Shown here piece after piece: positions 1-9,300 of a DNA stretch of 64,000 nt. This DNA comes from Streptomyces sp. Ag109_O5-1. GTDB taxonomy: Bacteria; Actinomycetota; Actinomycetes; Streptomycetales; Streptomycetaceae. Position 1 is the first letter of the stretch, and each line of letters begins with the position of its first letter. The position numbers and the translations under genes were made by a program. The notes below the pieces were generated by a model, which made no database searches, was not told the origin of the DNA, and was given only the letters and a program-made list of their open reading frames with translations. The stretch is taken from the NCBI RefSeq assembly GCF_003814875.1, contig NZ_RKQF01000001.1, positions 8,990,001 to 9,054,000 of the forward strand, read 5' to 3'.

Positions 1-590
1 AGCTCGCGCACCAGCTGCCCGCTGCGCGCGGCGGACAGGAAGACCGCCATGGTGGTGCCGTGGCGGGCGAACTCCCGCACCTCCTCGCCCGGCGGCATGG
101 GGGTCTTGCCGCCGCCCAGCCGTGTGAGCACGACGGACTGCGCGACCTCGGGAATGGTCAGCTCGCGCTGGGCGAGCGCGGCGACGGCCGAGAAGGAGGA
201 GACACCCGGCACGATCTCGACCTCGACACCGATCCCGGCACACCGGTCGACCTGCTCCTGCGTACCGCCCCAGAGCGCCGGATCCCCGGAGTGGATCCGG
301 GCGACCCGCAGCCCGTGGGCATGGGCCCGCTCGTACACGGCGACGACGTCTTCGAGGGACATCGTCGCGGAGTCGAGGATCTCCGCGCCCTCACGCGCGT
401 GCTGAAGGACCTCCTCCTGGACCAGGCTCGCCGCCCAGATCACCACGTCGGCCTCGGCGATCGCGCGCGCGGCCCGGAACGTCAGCAGATCGGCGGCGCC
501 GGGGCCGGCACCGACGAAGGTCACCTTGCCGGTGGCAGCGGCGCCGGAGGCAGTGGCTGCAGCGGTGGCGGAGGCGGCGGCATCGGCCAT
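1..590 (-). CDS. cobM: Precorrin-4 C11-methyltransferase (CobM), 3' end outside window
   Basis: SAM-dependent methylation of precorrin-4 at C11 in the aerobic cobalamin pathway. Read from the ATG at 588-590 (GAGAGGA Shine-Dalgarno about 9 nt upstream), 196 codons lie in the window. An Ala/Ser/Thr-rich start of about 20 residues precedes the tetrapyrrole-methylase core: the VTFVGAGPG nucleotide loop, then DVVIWAASLV, HSGDPALWGG and PGVSSFSAVAA, typical of CobM/CbiF. The C-terminal part is cut off by the left edge. It faces away from the other cob genes across the divergent ZIP gene and so needs its own promoter in the 84-bp gap. Confidence 0.9.
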   Translation of the reverse strand, partial: MADAAASATAAATASGAAATGKVTFVGAGPGAADLLTFRAARAIAEADVVIWAASLVQEEVLQHAREGAEILDSATMSLEDVVAVYERAHAHGLRVARIHSGDPALWGGTQEQVDRCAGIGVEVEIVPGVSSFSAVAALAQRELTIPEVAQSVVLTRLGGGKTPMPPGEEVREFARHGTTMAVFLSAARSGQLVRE

Positions 591-674
591 GAAATTTCGG
601 TCCTCTCTGGACAAAGGGTGCTACGGGTGCTGCTGGATGTGCGCTGAGGCGGGTCGATCGGATACCAAGGCCCC

Positions 675-1406
675 ATGGCGGTCTTCGTCGCGCTCGGCGC
701 GTTCCTGATGACGCTGGCCGGCGGCTGGACGGCACAGCGCGTGACCGACCGTCGTCACCTGGTCCTGGGCCTGGCCGGCGGTCTGATGCTCGGGGTGGTC
801 GGCCTCGATCTGCTGCCGGAGGCGCTGCGCGCGGCCGGCCGCGAGATCTTCGGCGTGCCGGCCGCCCTGCTCCTGTTCGTGGCCGGCTTCCTCCTGGCTC
901 ATCTGGTCGAACGGACCCTCGCCGCCCGCCAGGCCGCCCACGGCGGGGACGAGCACGAGCACCACCGTGCGCCCGAGGTGGGCCTGACGGCGGCCGGCGC
1001 GATGGTCGGCCACAGCGCGATGGACGGCGTGGCGATCGGCGCGGCCTTCCAGGTGGGCGGCGGCATGGGCACGGCGGTCGCGCTGGCCGTGATCGCGCAC
1101 GACTTCGCGGACGGCTTCAACACGTTCACCATCACGAGCCTGTACGGCAACGCGCGCCGCCGGGCGATAGGCATGCTGGTCGCGGACGCCTTCGCACCGG
1201 TCGTCGGCGCCCTGTCCACGATCTTCATCACCATCCCCGAGACCGTTCTCGGCGGCTATCTCGGCCTCTTCGGCGGCGTCCTGCTCTACCTGGCCGCCGC
1301 CGAGATCCTTCCCGAGGCCCACCACGAACACCCGGCCCGTTCGACGCTGCTGTGCACGGTGGCGGGCGCGGCCTTCATCTGGCTGGTGGTGGGCATCTCG
1401 GGCTGA
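675..1406 (+). CDS. ZIP-family divalent metal permease
   Basis: Integral membrane protein of 243 aa, the usual size for a short bacterial ZIP transporter; likely imports a divalent metal (Zn, Fe, Mn or Co not distinguishable). A His-rich cytoplasmic loop (HGGDEHEHH) follows the third hydrophobic segment. The signature TM4 motif HSAMDGVAIG and the TM5 motif HDFADGFNTF supply the metal-site His/Asp residues. HDFADG replaces the more common HExPEG, which may affect selectivity. It lies on the plus strand between cobM and cobI on the minus strand and ends 11 bp from the cobI stop. The location suggests, but does not prove, a link with cobalt supply. Confidence 0.85.
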   Translation: MAVFVALGAFLMTLAGGWTAQRVTDRRHLVLGLAGGLMLGVVGLDLLPEALRAAGREIFGVPAALLLFVAGFLLAHLVERTLAARQAAHGGDEHEHHRAPEVGLTAAGAMVGHSAMDGVAIGAAFQVGGGMGTAVALAVIAHDFADGFNTFTITSLYGNARRRAIGMLVADAFAPVVGALSTIFITIPETVLGGYLGLFGGVLLYLAAAEILPEAHHEHPARSTLLCTVAGAAFIWLVVGISG

Positions 1407-1417
1407 CGTACGGCCGC

Positions 1418-2152
1418 TCACAACTTCCCGCCTCTGCCGCCGTCCCGGCGCGGCGGCGCGATGAGCGTGGACAGGTACGGCAGCGGGGAGCCGTCGAGCT
1501 CGCCGGCGGGCCGGATGGACTCCTCGTCCAGTCCCAGCGCCGACCCCCACACGGCCTCCTCGATCCGTCCGGTCTCCCGCAGCGCCTCCACGACCGCACC
1601 GGCCTGCCGCCCGAACTTGTACGCCACGACCGTCCCCGGCCCGCTCAGCGCGTCCTTGAGCACCGCGGCACCCGCCGTCACCGGGACGAGGGTCAGCGGC
1701 TCGGTGCCCTCGGTCAGTACGGCACCGGAGCGGGCGGCGAGATCCTGCATGGCGGTGATACCGGGCACGGTCTCGACGACCAGGTCCGGCACCAGCTCGG
1801 CGATGGTCTGTGCGAGGTAGGTGAAGGTCGAGTAGACGTTCGGGTCCCCGATCGTCGCGAAGGCGACCGACCCATGAGCCCGCAGCAACTCGGCGACCTT
1901 GGCACCTGCCGCGTCCCAGGCGGCCTCCCGCCGCCCCCGGTCACTGCGCTCGTTGAGCGCGAACACGACCCGTACGACCTTCTCCCGGCCGACGTAGTGC
2001 AGCACGGTCGCCTCGGCACGCCCGCGCTCGCCCGTGTCCATCACCGGCACCACGACGACATCGGCCGCGCGCAGCGCATTGACCCCCTTGACGGTCACCA
2101 GCTCCGGGTCACCGGGCCCCACGCCGACTCCGACCAACCTGTTGCTGCTCAT
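1418..2152 (-). CDS. cobI: Precorrin-2 C20-methyltransferase (CobI)
   Basis: Methylates precorrin-2 at C20 with SAM to give precorrin-3A. The 244-aa protein has the tetrapyrrole-methylase fold: GVGVGPGDPELVTVKG near the N-terminus, AFATIGDPNVYSTF in the middle and VETVPGITAMQDLAA later. The ATG overlaps the cobB stop codon as ATGA, showing translational coupling in the cob operon. In the same frame the DNA is open for about 100 more codons upstream, but that extension is antisense-frame noise over cobB and lacks family features. It is the last gene of the riboswitch-led run. Confidence 0.92.
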   Translation of the reverse strand: MSSNRLVGVGVGPGDPELVTVKGVNALRAADVVVVPVMDTGERGRAEATVLHYVGREKVVRVVFALNERSDRGRREAAWDAAGAKVAELLRAHGSVAFATIGDPNVYSTFTYLAQTIAELVPDLVVETVPGITAMQDLAARSGAVLTEGTEPLTLVPVTAGAAVLKDALSGPGTVVAYKFGRQAGAVVEALRETGRIEEAVWGSALGLDEESIRPAGELDGSPLPYLSTLIAPPRRDGGRGGKL

Positions 2153-3708
2153 GACGTCCGGCACCTCTCCACGAACCTTCGGGCCACACCGGGCTCGGAC
2201 GCCCAGTGCGTGTGCAGATAACTCGCGTGCACACCCTGCTGTACAAAACCTTCGACATGCGGCCGAGGTGTACGCACACCCCACGCGGGTGCCGCCCCCG
2301 CCCCCGGCTCCACCACGGTCCGATGGAACTCGTGCCCCCGCATGCGCGTCCCGGCGACCGCCAGCACACTGTCCCCGACGGCGACGGCGTCCCGGTACCC
2401 GAGAGTCAGCCGCTCCGACATCCGCGCACTCGCGTCGAGCACACCGCACATGGGCAGCCCGTCCAGTTCACGGCACAGATAGAGCAGCCCGGCACACTCG
2501 GCGGCGACGGGAGCGCCGCGCTCGGCGAGTGCGGCGATGTCCTTCCGGAGCGCCTCGTTGGCCGACAGCTCACCGCCGTACACCTCAGGGAACCCGCCCC
2601 CGATGACCAACCCGCGCGTCCCTTCGGGGAGTCGCTCATCCCGAACCGGATCGAACACGGCGACTTCGGCCCCGGCAGCGACAAGCAACTCGGCCTGCTC
2701 GGCATAGGAGAAGGTGAAAGCCGCCCCACCCGCCACCGCGATCACAGGCCCGCTCCGCACCCCGTTCAGCCCGTCCGGCGTTCGAGGATGACGGCCGGTC
2801 CGCACCCCCTCCAGCCCGTCTGGGGGTCCCCCCTCTGGGGGAGTTTGAGGACGAGGCCGTTCAGGCCGAAGCGGGGGTCCGGGGGCGGCAGCCCCCGAAG
2901 GCGGGGTCGAAGGGGCAGCAGCGCCCCTGGAGGATGGGACGGGTAGGGGCGGCGGGGGCGAGGAAACCAAGGCCTCAGCCGCATCCCAGGCCGCCCCCGA
3001 CAACGCTCCCGCCCCCCGCGCCAGCCCCAGCAGCCCCTCCAGATCACACCCCCGCTCCACCTGCGCAGCCATCGCCGCCACCGCCTCGACCGCATCCCCC
3101 CGCCGCTCCGCCACCGGCACCAACCCCAGATGCCGCGACGGCGTATCCACCTGGGCCACCCGCCGCAGCACCCCGAACACCGGCACCCCGGCGGACTCCA
3201 GCGCCTCCCGCAGCAACTCCTCGTGCCGGTCCGACGCCACCTTGTTCAGGATCACGCCCCCGACCCGCGCCTCCGGATCCCACGACGCGAACCCGTGTAC
3301 CAACGCCGCCACCGACCGCGACTGCGACGATGCGTCCACGACCAGCACCACCGGCGCGCGCAGCAGCTTCGCCACATGAGCCGTGGAGGCCAACTCGCCT
3401 TCGCCCGCGGCCCCGTCGTACAGCCCCATCACACCCTCGACGACGGCCAGATCGCAGCCGTGCGCACCGTGCGCGAACAGCGGGCCGATCAACTCCGGCC
3501 CGCACAGGTACGCGTCGAGGTTCCGCCCCACGCGCCCGGTGGCGAGCGAGTGGTACCCGGGGTCGATGTAGTCCGGCCCGACCTTGTGCGGAGACACGGC
3601 GAGCCCCCGCGCGGCGAACGCGGCCATCAACCCCGTGGCGACGGTGGTCTTGCCGCTGCCGGACGACGGCGCGGCGACGACCAGCCGTGGGACGGAAAGG
3701 GAACTCAC
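2149..3708 (-). CDS. cobB: Cobyrinic acid a,c-diamide synthase (CobB) with repeat-derived linker
   Basis: ATP- and glutamine-dependent amidation of (hydrogeno)byrinic acid at positions a and c. The N-terminal dethiobiotin-synthetase-like domain has the P-loop APSSGSGKTT and KVGPDYIDPGYH. The C-terminal class I glutamine-amidotransferase domain has the nucleophile region APVAAECAGLLYL and the late HEFHRT. About 519 aa, longer than the usual 430-480. The excess is a Pro/Gly-rich linker at residues about 247-320, encoded by a dispersed intergenic-type repeat (2755-2968). Two GTG codons are possible starts (3711, 3708); the second has the better spacing from GAGG. It starts 7 nt beyond the cobO stop and overlaps cobI. 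Confidence 0.92.
   Translation of the reverse strand: MSSLSVPRLVVAAPSSGSGKTTVATGLMAAFAARGLAVSPHKVGPDYIDPGYHSLATGRVGRNLDAYLCGPELIGPLFAHGAHGCDLAVVEGVMGLYDGAAGEGELASTAHVAKLLRAPVVLVVDASSQSRSVAALVHGFASWDPEARVGGVILNKVASDRHEELLREALESAGVPVFGVLRRVAQVDTPSRHLGLVPVAERRGDAVEAVAAMAAQVERGCDLEGLLGLARGAGALSGAAWDAAEALVSSPPPPLPVPSSRGAAAPSTPPSGAAAPGPPLRPERPRPQTPPEGGPPDGLEGVRTGRHPRTPDGLNGVRSGPVIAVAGGAAFTFSYAEQAELLVAAGAEVAVFDPVRDERLPEGTRGLVIGGGFPEVYGGELSANEALRKDIAALAERGAPVAAECAGLLYLCRELDGLPMCGVLDASARMSERLTLGYRDAVAVGDSVLAVAGTRMRGHEFHRTVVEPGAGAAPAWGVRTPRPHVEGFVQQGVHASYLHTHWASEPGVARRFVERCRTS
2755..2968. repeat. Dispersed Streptomyces intergenic-type repeat lying inside cobB
   Basis: The DNA holds an imperfect direct repeat (tccgcacccc..tcagcccgtc near 2755 and again near 2813), a hairpin-forming stretch (gggggtcccccctctggggg), a GAAGCGGGGGTCCGGGGGC block and a final GGGACGGGTAGGGGCGG block. 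I recognise these blocks from repeats usually found between Streptomyces genes. Here they are open in the cobB frame and join its two catalytic domains. Confidence 0.7.
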
Positions 3709-3715
3709 CACGACC

Positions 3716-4315
3716 TCACCACTCGATGCCCCTCTGCCCCTTCTGCCCCACGTCCATCGGGTGCTTGACCTTGGACATGTCGGTGACGAGGTCGGCGAGG
3801 CCGACGAGCTTGTCGGGCGCGTTCCGCCCGGTGATCACGACATGCTGCGTCCCCGGCCGGTTGCGCAGCACCTCCACGACCTCATCGGTGTCCACCCACC
3901 CCCAGTGCATCGGGTACGCGAACTCGTCGAGCACGTACAGCTGGTACGTCTCGGCGGCGAGGTCCCGCTTGACCTGCTCCCAGCCCTCTCGGGCCTTCTC
4001 CTCGTTGTCCATCTGCGCGTCGCGCTGGACCCAGGACCAGCCCTCGCCCATCTTGTGCCAGTCGACGGTCCCGCCCTCGCCGGAGGCGCCCAGCACCCGC
4101 AGCGCGTTCTCCTCGCCGACCTTCCACTTCGCCGACTTGACGAACTGGAACACCCCGATCGGCCACCCCTGGTTCCAGGCCCGCAGCGCGAGCCCGAAGG
4201 CGGCGGTCGACTTCCCCTTCCCGATCCCCGTGTGCACCACGACGAGCGGCCGGTTGCGCCGCTGCCGGGTCGTCAGACCGTCGTCGGGCACCACACTCGG
4301 CTGTCCCTGCGGCAT
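3716..4315 (-). CDS. cobO: Cob(I)yrinic acid a,c-diamide adenosyltransferase (CobO/BtuR)
   Basis: Transfers the 5'-deoxyadenosyl group of ATP to the cobalt of the corrinoid. The 199-aa length fits CobO/BtuR. The P-loop VVVHTGIGKGKSTAAFG occurs at residues about 26-41, followed by KSAKWKVGEENAL and the LDEFAYPMHWGW segment, all diagnostic. Its ATG shares one base with the stop codon of the upstream chelatase gene (TAATG), so the two are coupled. It is followed by cobB after a short gap. Confidence 0.93.
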   Translation of the reverse strand: MPQGQPSVVPDDGLTTRQRRNRPLVVVHTGIGKGKSTAAFGLALRAWNQGWPIGVFQFVKSAKWKVGEENALRVLGASGEGGTVDWHKMGEGWSWVQRDAQMDNEEKAREGWEQVKRDLAAETYQLYVLDEFAYPMHWGWVDTDEVVEVLRNRPGTQHVVITGRNAPDKLVGLADLVTDMSKVKHPMDVGQKGQRGIEW

Positions 4316-6303
4316 TACGCGGCCCTCCTCTGTACGTCCTTCACCAGTCCGGCGATCGAGTCCGCCCGCAACTCGTCCAGCGTCACCGCGGTCCCGCCCA
4401 GTTCGCCCGCGAGCTGCCCGGCGAGCCCCAGCCGTACCGGCCCCGACTCGCAGTCCACGACCACCGAGGCGACCCCCTCGGCCGCGAACAGCCGGGCCGC
4501 CCGCCCGGCGAGCGCCACGGGCTCAGGACCGCCGGTGGCCCGCCCGTCCGTCACGACCACGACCAGCGCCCGCCGTGCGGGATCCCGCAGCCGCTCCACC
4601 CGCAGCACGTCGTGCGCCTTCAGCAGCCCGGCGGCGAGCGGGGTACGCCCGCCGGTGGGCAGCGACTCCAGCCGGGCCGCCGCCGCGTCCACGGACGAGG
4701 TCGGCGGCAACGCGACGTCGGCGGCCGAGCCCCGGAACGTCACCAGCCCCACCTTGTCCCGCCGCTGGTACGCGTCGAGCAGCAGCGACAGCACGGCCCC
4801 CTTCACGGCGCTCATCCGCTGCCGGGCCGCCATCGACCCGGACGCGTCGACCACGAACAGCACGAGGTTGCCCTCGCGGCCCTCCCGGGCCGCCTGCCGC
4901 AGATCGTCCCGCCGGATCACGAGCCCGGGACCGGACCGGCCGCGGGCCCGCTGGTGCGGGGCGGCGGCCTGCACGGTCGCCGCCAGGTGCAGCTTGGTCA
5001 GGGCACCGCGCGGCCGGCGCGCACCCGTGGTCCGTCCGTGCTCGGTCCGGGCCCGGGACCGCCGCCCGGCGGCCCCCTCACCGATCCCGGGCACGCTCAG
5101 CACCTTGGTCCGGAACGGCTCGGCGGCCCGTACGGCGGACTGCTCGCCCGCCCCGGAGGCCTGCGGCTCGCCGCCCTCGCCCTCCTCGGGCCGCGCGCCG
5201 GTGTCCCCGCCCCGCGGACCGTCGTCCGGCGTCGGCTGCCCGCCTCCACCGCCCGGCCCGCCGGGGTCGGGATCCGTGTCGTCCTCGTCCTCCCCGGAGA
5301 ACTCCTCCAGAGTCTGGTCCAGCTTGTCCTCGTCGAGTCCCGGCGCGTCGAAGGGGTTGCGGCGCCTGCGGTGCGGAAGCGCGAGCAGCGCGGCCTGCCG
5401 TACGTCCTCCGCCAGCACATCCGTCCGCCCGGCCCACGCGGCCAGCGCCGTCGCCGTCCGCGCCATCACGATGTCGGCGCGCATCCCGTCGACCTCGAAG
5501 GCCGCACAGGTCGCCGCGATCTGCCGCAGCGCCCCGTCGCCCAGCCGTACCGACGGCAGCAACTCCCTTGCCGCCACGATCCGTTGCCGTACGGCGGCCT
5601 CCTCGTCGGCCCAACGCGCCGCGAAACCGGCCGGATCGTCGTCGTACGCGAGCCGCCGCCGTACGACCTCCACCCGCAGGTCGGGCTCGCGGGAGGCGGC
5701 CACCTCCACCGTCAGGCCGAACCGGTCGAGCAACTGCGGCCGCAGTTCGCCCTCTTCGGGGTTCATGGTGCCGACGAGCAGGAACTTCGCGGCGTGCCGC
5801 ACCGACACGCCCTCGCGTTCCACGTACGACGCGCCCATCGCGGCCGCGTCCAGCAGCAGGTCGACGAGGTGGTCGTGGAGGAGGTTGACCTCGTCGACGT
5901 AGAGGATGCCCCGGTGGGCGTCGGCCAGCAGGCCCGGCTCGAAGGCCTTCACGCCCTCCGCCAGGGCCCGTTCGATGTCCAGCGCGCCGACCAGCCGGTC
6001 CTCGGAGGCGCCCACCGGCAGTTCGACCATCCGGGACGGGCGGGACTCGAAGGCGCCGGGCTCGTGCGGACCGTCCGGGCAGGACGGGTCCGGAGCGGCC
6101 GGGTCGCAGGAGAAACGGCAGCCGGCGACCACGTCCACGGCCGGCAGCAGCGCCGAGAGGGCGCGTACGGCCGTGGACTTGGCGGTGCCCTTCTCGCCGC
6201 GCACCAGCACTCCGCCGACCGCCGGGGAGACGGCGTTCAGCAGCAGCGCGAGCCGCAGGTCGTCCTGGCCGACGACGGCGGTAAAGGGGAAGGGGGTGCT
6301 CAC
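4315..6303 (-). CDS. Fused ChlI/ChlD-type Mg-/cobalto-chelatase subunit
   Basis: Probable ATPase and scaffold partners of CobN in one chain (662 aa) for ATP-driven cobalt insertion into hydrogenobyrinate diamide. The N-terminal AAA+ (BchI/ChlI-like) module has Walker A VRGEKGTAKST, Walker B GILYVDEVNLL and sensor GTMNPEEGEL. An acidic Pro/Gly-rich linker (EDEDDTDPDPGG) leads to a C-terminal von Willebrand A domain with the MIDAS motif DASGSM and the later VVVTDGRATGG. The GTG start at 6301-6303 overlaps the cobN stop (GTGA). Classical CobS/CobT are absent from the window; actinobacteria are known to use such ChlI/D fusions. An open extension of 46 codons upstream is antisense noise within cobN. 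Confidence 0.88.
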   Translation of the reverse strand: MSTPFPFTAVVGQDDLRLALLLNAVSPAVGGVLVRGEKGTAKSTAVRALSALLPAVDVVAGCRFSCDPAAPDPSCPDGPHEPGAFESRPSRMVELPVGASEDRLVGALDIERALAEGVKAFEPGLLADAHRGILYVDEVNLLHDHLVDLLLDAAAMGASYVEREGVSVRHAAKFLLVGTMNPEEGELRPQLLDRFGLTVEVAASREPDLRVEVVRRRLAYDDDPAGFAARWADEEAAVRQRIVAARELLPSVRLGDGALRQIAATCAAFEVDGMRADIVMARTATALAAWAGRTDVLAEDVRQAALLALPHRRRRNPFDAPGLDEDKLDQTLEEFSGEDEDDTDPDPGGPGGGGGQPTPDDGPRGGDTGARPEEGEGGEPQASGAGEQSAVRAAEPFRTKVLSVPGIGEGAAGRRSRARTEHGRTTGARRPRGALTKLHLAATVQAAAPHQRARGRSGPGLVIRRDDLRQAAREGREGNLVLFVVDASGSMAARQRMSAVKGAVLSLLLDAYQRRDKVGLVTFRGSAADVALPPTSSVDAAAARLESLPTGGRTPLAAGLLKAHDVLRVERLRDPARRALVVVVTDGRATGGPEPVALAGRAARLFAAEGVASVVVDCESGPVRLGLAGQLAGELGGTAVTLDELRADSIAGLVKDVQRRAA

Positions 6304-9300
6304 TGGTCGTCGCCCTCCAAGTCGCCTTCCAGCTCCAGATAGGTGGCGCGCAGCCGCTCCAGGGTGTCCGCGTCCGGCTCGGCCCACAGGCCCCGGTCGG
6401 CGGCCTCCAGAAGCCGTTCGGTGATCCCGCGCAGCGCCCACGGGTTGGACTTCTTCATGAAGTCCCGGTTCTCCGCGTCGAAGACGTACTCCGCGCTGAG
6501 CTTCTCGTACATCCAGTCGTCGACCACGCCCGCCGTGGCGTCGTAGCCGAAGAGGTAGTCGACGGTCGCCGCCATCTCGAAGGCGCCCTTGTAGCCGTGC
6601 CGGCGCATGGCCGCCATCCAGCGGGGGTTCACGACCCGCGCCCGGAAGACCCGGTGCGTCTCCTCGCCGAGCGTGCGGGTCTTCACCTGGTCCGGCGTGG
6701 CCGAATCACCCACGTACGCCTCGGGGTTGGCGCCGGTCAGATGGCGCACCATGGCGACCATGCCGCCGTGGTACTGGAAGTAGTCGTCGGCGTCGACGAG
6801 GTCGTGCTCGCGGGTGTCCACGTTCTTCGCGGCGACGGCGATCCGCTTGAACGCGGTCTCCATGTCCCCGCGCGCCGCCCGCCCGTCGAGCCCGCGTCCG
6901 TAGGCGTAACCGCCCCACACCGCGTACACCTCGGCGAGGTCGGCGTCGGACCGCCAGTTGCGCGCGTCGATCAGCGGCAGCAGACCGGCGCCGTAGGCCC
7001 CCGGCTTGGAGCCGAAGACCCGGGCGGTCGCGCGCCGCCGGTCGCCGTGCTCGGCGGTGTCCTCGTCGGCGTGGGCCTTCACGTAGTTCCGCTCGGCGGG
7101 CTCGTCCAGTTCGGCGACCTTGCGCACCGCGTCGTCGATCAGCCCGACCACGTGCGGGAACGCGTCCCGGAAGAAGCCCGAGATCCGGACCGTGACGTCG
7201 ATGCGCGGCCGGCCCAGTTCCTCCAGGCCGATCACCTCGAAGCCGGTCACCCGGCGCGAGGCCTCGTCCCACACCGGACGGCAGCCCAGCAGCGCCAGGA
7301 TCTCCGCGATGTCGTCGCCCTGGGTGCGCATCGCGGACGTGCCCCAGACCGTCAGGCCGACGGACTTCGGGTACTCGCCGGTGTCCTGGAGGTAGCGCTG
7401 CACGAGCGAGTCCGCGAGCGACTGGCCGACCTCCCAACTGAGCCGGGACGGAATGGCCTTGGGGTCGACCGAGTAGAAGTTCCGGCCGGTCGGGAGGACG
7501 TTGACCAGGCCACGGGTCGGGGAGCCCGACGGACCGGCCGGGACGTAACCGCCGTCGAGGGCCTTCAGGATGTGCCCGATCTCGTCCGTGGTCCGGGCGA
7601 GGCGCGGTACGACCTCGTTGCAGGCGAACTCCAACACCGCGACGGCGTCCGGGAGTTCGCTGCCGACCACCTCGCGCACGAGCGCACGGCTCTCGGTGGC
7701 GGCCCACTCCCGCTGCTCCATGCCCTCCGCGACCCGGCGGCACAGCTGCTCCAGCAGGTCGATCGCGTCGGCCGCCGTACGGGACGGACCCTCGACGAGA
7801 TCCGACAGCTCGACCGGCACCTTCACCGGCGCCCCCGGCTCGGCCAGCAACTCCTTCTCGACCAGACCGAAATGCGTGGCGAAGGCGGCGCGCAGCCCGG
7901 GCAGCGCGTTCGCCTGCCCGCCCCACACCTGCGAGGCACGCAGCACGGCCAGTACGAGGTTCACGCGCGGCTCGCCGACCGGCCCGCCGCCGAGAATGTG
8001 CAGGCCGTCGCGGATCTGCACGTCCTTGATCTCGCACAGATAGCCGTCGATGTGCATGACGAACTCGTCGAAGTCGCCGTCGTCCGGCTGCTCGTCCACA
8101 TGCAGGTCGTGGTGGAGCTCGGCCGCCTTGACCAGCGTCCAGATCTGCGCCCGTACGGCCGGCGCCTTGGCCGGGTCCAGGTCGGAGACGAGCGCGTACT
8201 CGTCGAGCAGCTGCTCCAGCTTGGCCAGGTCGCCGTAGGTGTCGGCACGGGCCATCGGCGGCACCAGGTGGTCGACGACCGTCGCGTGCCCGCGCCGCTT
8301 GGCCTGGGTGCCCTCACCGGGGTCGTTGACGATGAACGGGTAGATCAGCGGCAGCTCGCCGAGGACCGCGTCCGGCGCGCAGCCGGCGCTCAGCCCGAGC
8401 CCCTTGCCCGGCAGCCACTCCATCGTGCCGTGCTTGCCCATGTGCACGATCGCGTCCGCGCCGAAGGAGTTCTCCAGCCAGCGGTAGGCGGCCATGTAGT
8501 GGTGCGACGGCGGCATGTCCGGGTCGTGGTAGATCGCGATCGGGTTCTCGCCGAAGCCGCGCGGCGGCTGGATCATGACGACGACGTTCCCGAACTGGAG
8601 GGAGGCGAGCACGATGTCGTCCCCGTCCACGTACAGGTTGCCCGGCGGCTCGCCCCACGCCTCCGTCATCGCGTCCCGCAGTTCCGGGTCGAGCTTTTCG
8701 AACCACGCCCGGTAGTCGGCGAGCGGCACCCGGGCGGGCGCGGAGGCCAGCTGCTCCTCGGTCAGCCACTCGACGTCGTGCCCGCCGGCCTCGATCAGGC
8801 GGTGGATCAACTCGTCGCCGCCGGAGGGGTATTCGGTGACGCCGTACCCGGCGTCCCGGAGGGCGTCCAGTACCCGCACCGCCGACGCGGGCGTGTCCAG
8901 GCCGACCGCGTTGCCGACCCGGGAGTGCTTGGTCGGGTACGCGGTGAAGACCAGCGCGACCTTCTTCTCCGCGTTCGGCTTGTGCCTGAGCCGGGCGTGC
9001 CGTACGGCGATTCCGGCGACGCGTCCGGCCCGCTCCGGGTCGGCGACGTACACCGGGACGTCGTCCGGGCCCTGCTCCTTGAAGGAGAAGGGGACCGTGA
9101 TCAGCCGTCCGTCGAACTCCGGGATCGCGACCTGCATCGCCGCGTCCATGGGGGAAAGTGCGGCGTCGGACTCGTCCCACGCGGTGTGCGAGGAGGTGAG
9201 GCAGAGCCCTTGCAGGACGGGGATGTCGAGATCGGCGAGGGCGCCGATGTCCCAGGCCTCCTCGTCACCGCCGGCCGATGCCTGGGAGGCGTGGGTGCCG

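Noticed and set aside
2934..5902. Very long plus-strand open frames (up to 984 codons) opposite cobB, cobO and the chelatase gene
   Set aside because: They are antisense to recognised cob genes, rich in Pro/Arg/Ala, and lack domains or ribosome-binding sites; typical mirror frames in GC-rich DNA.
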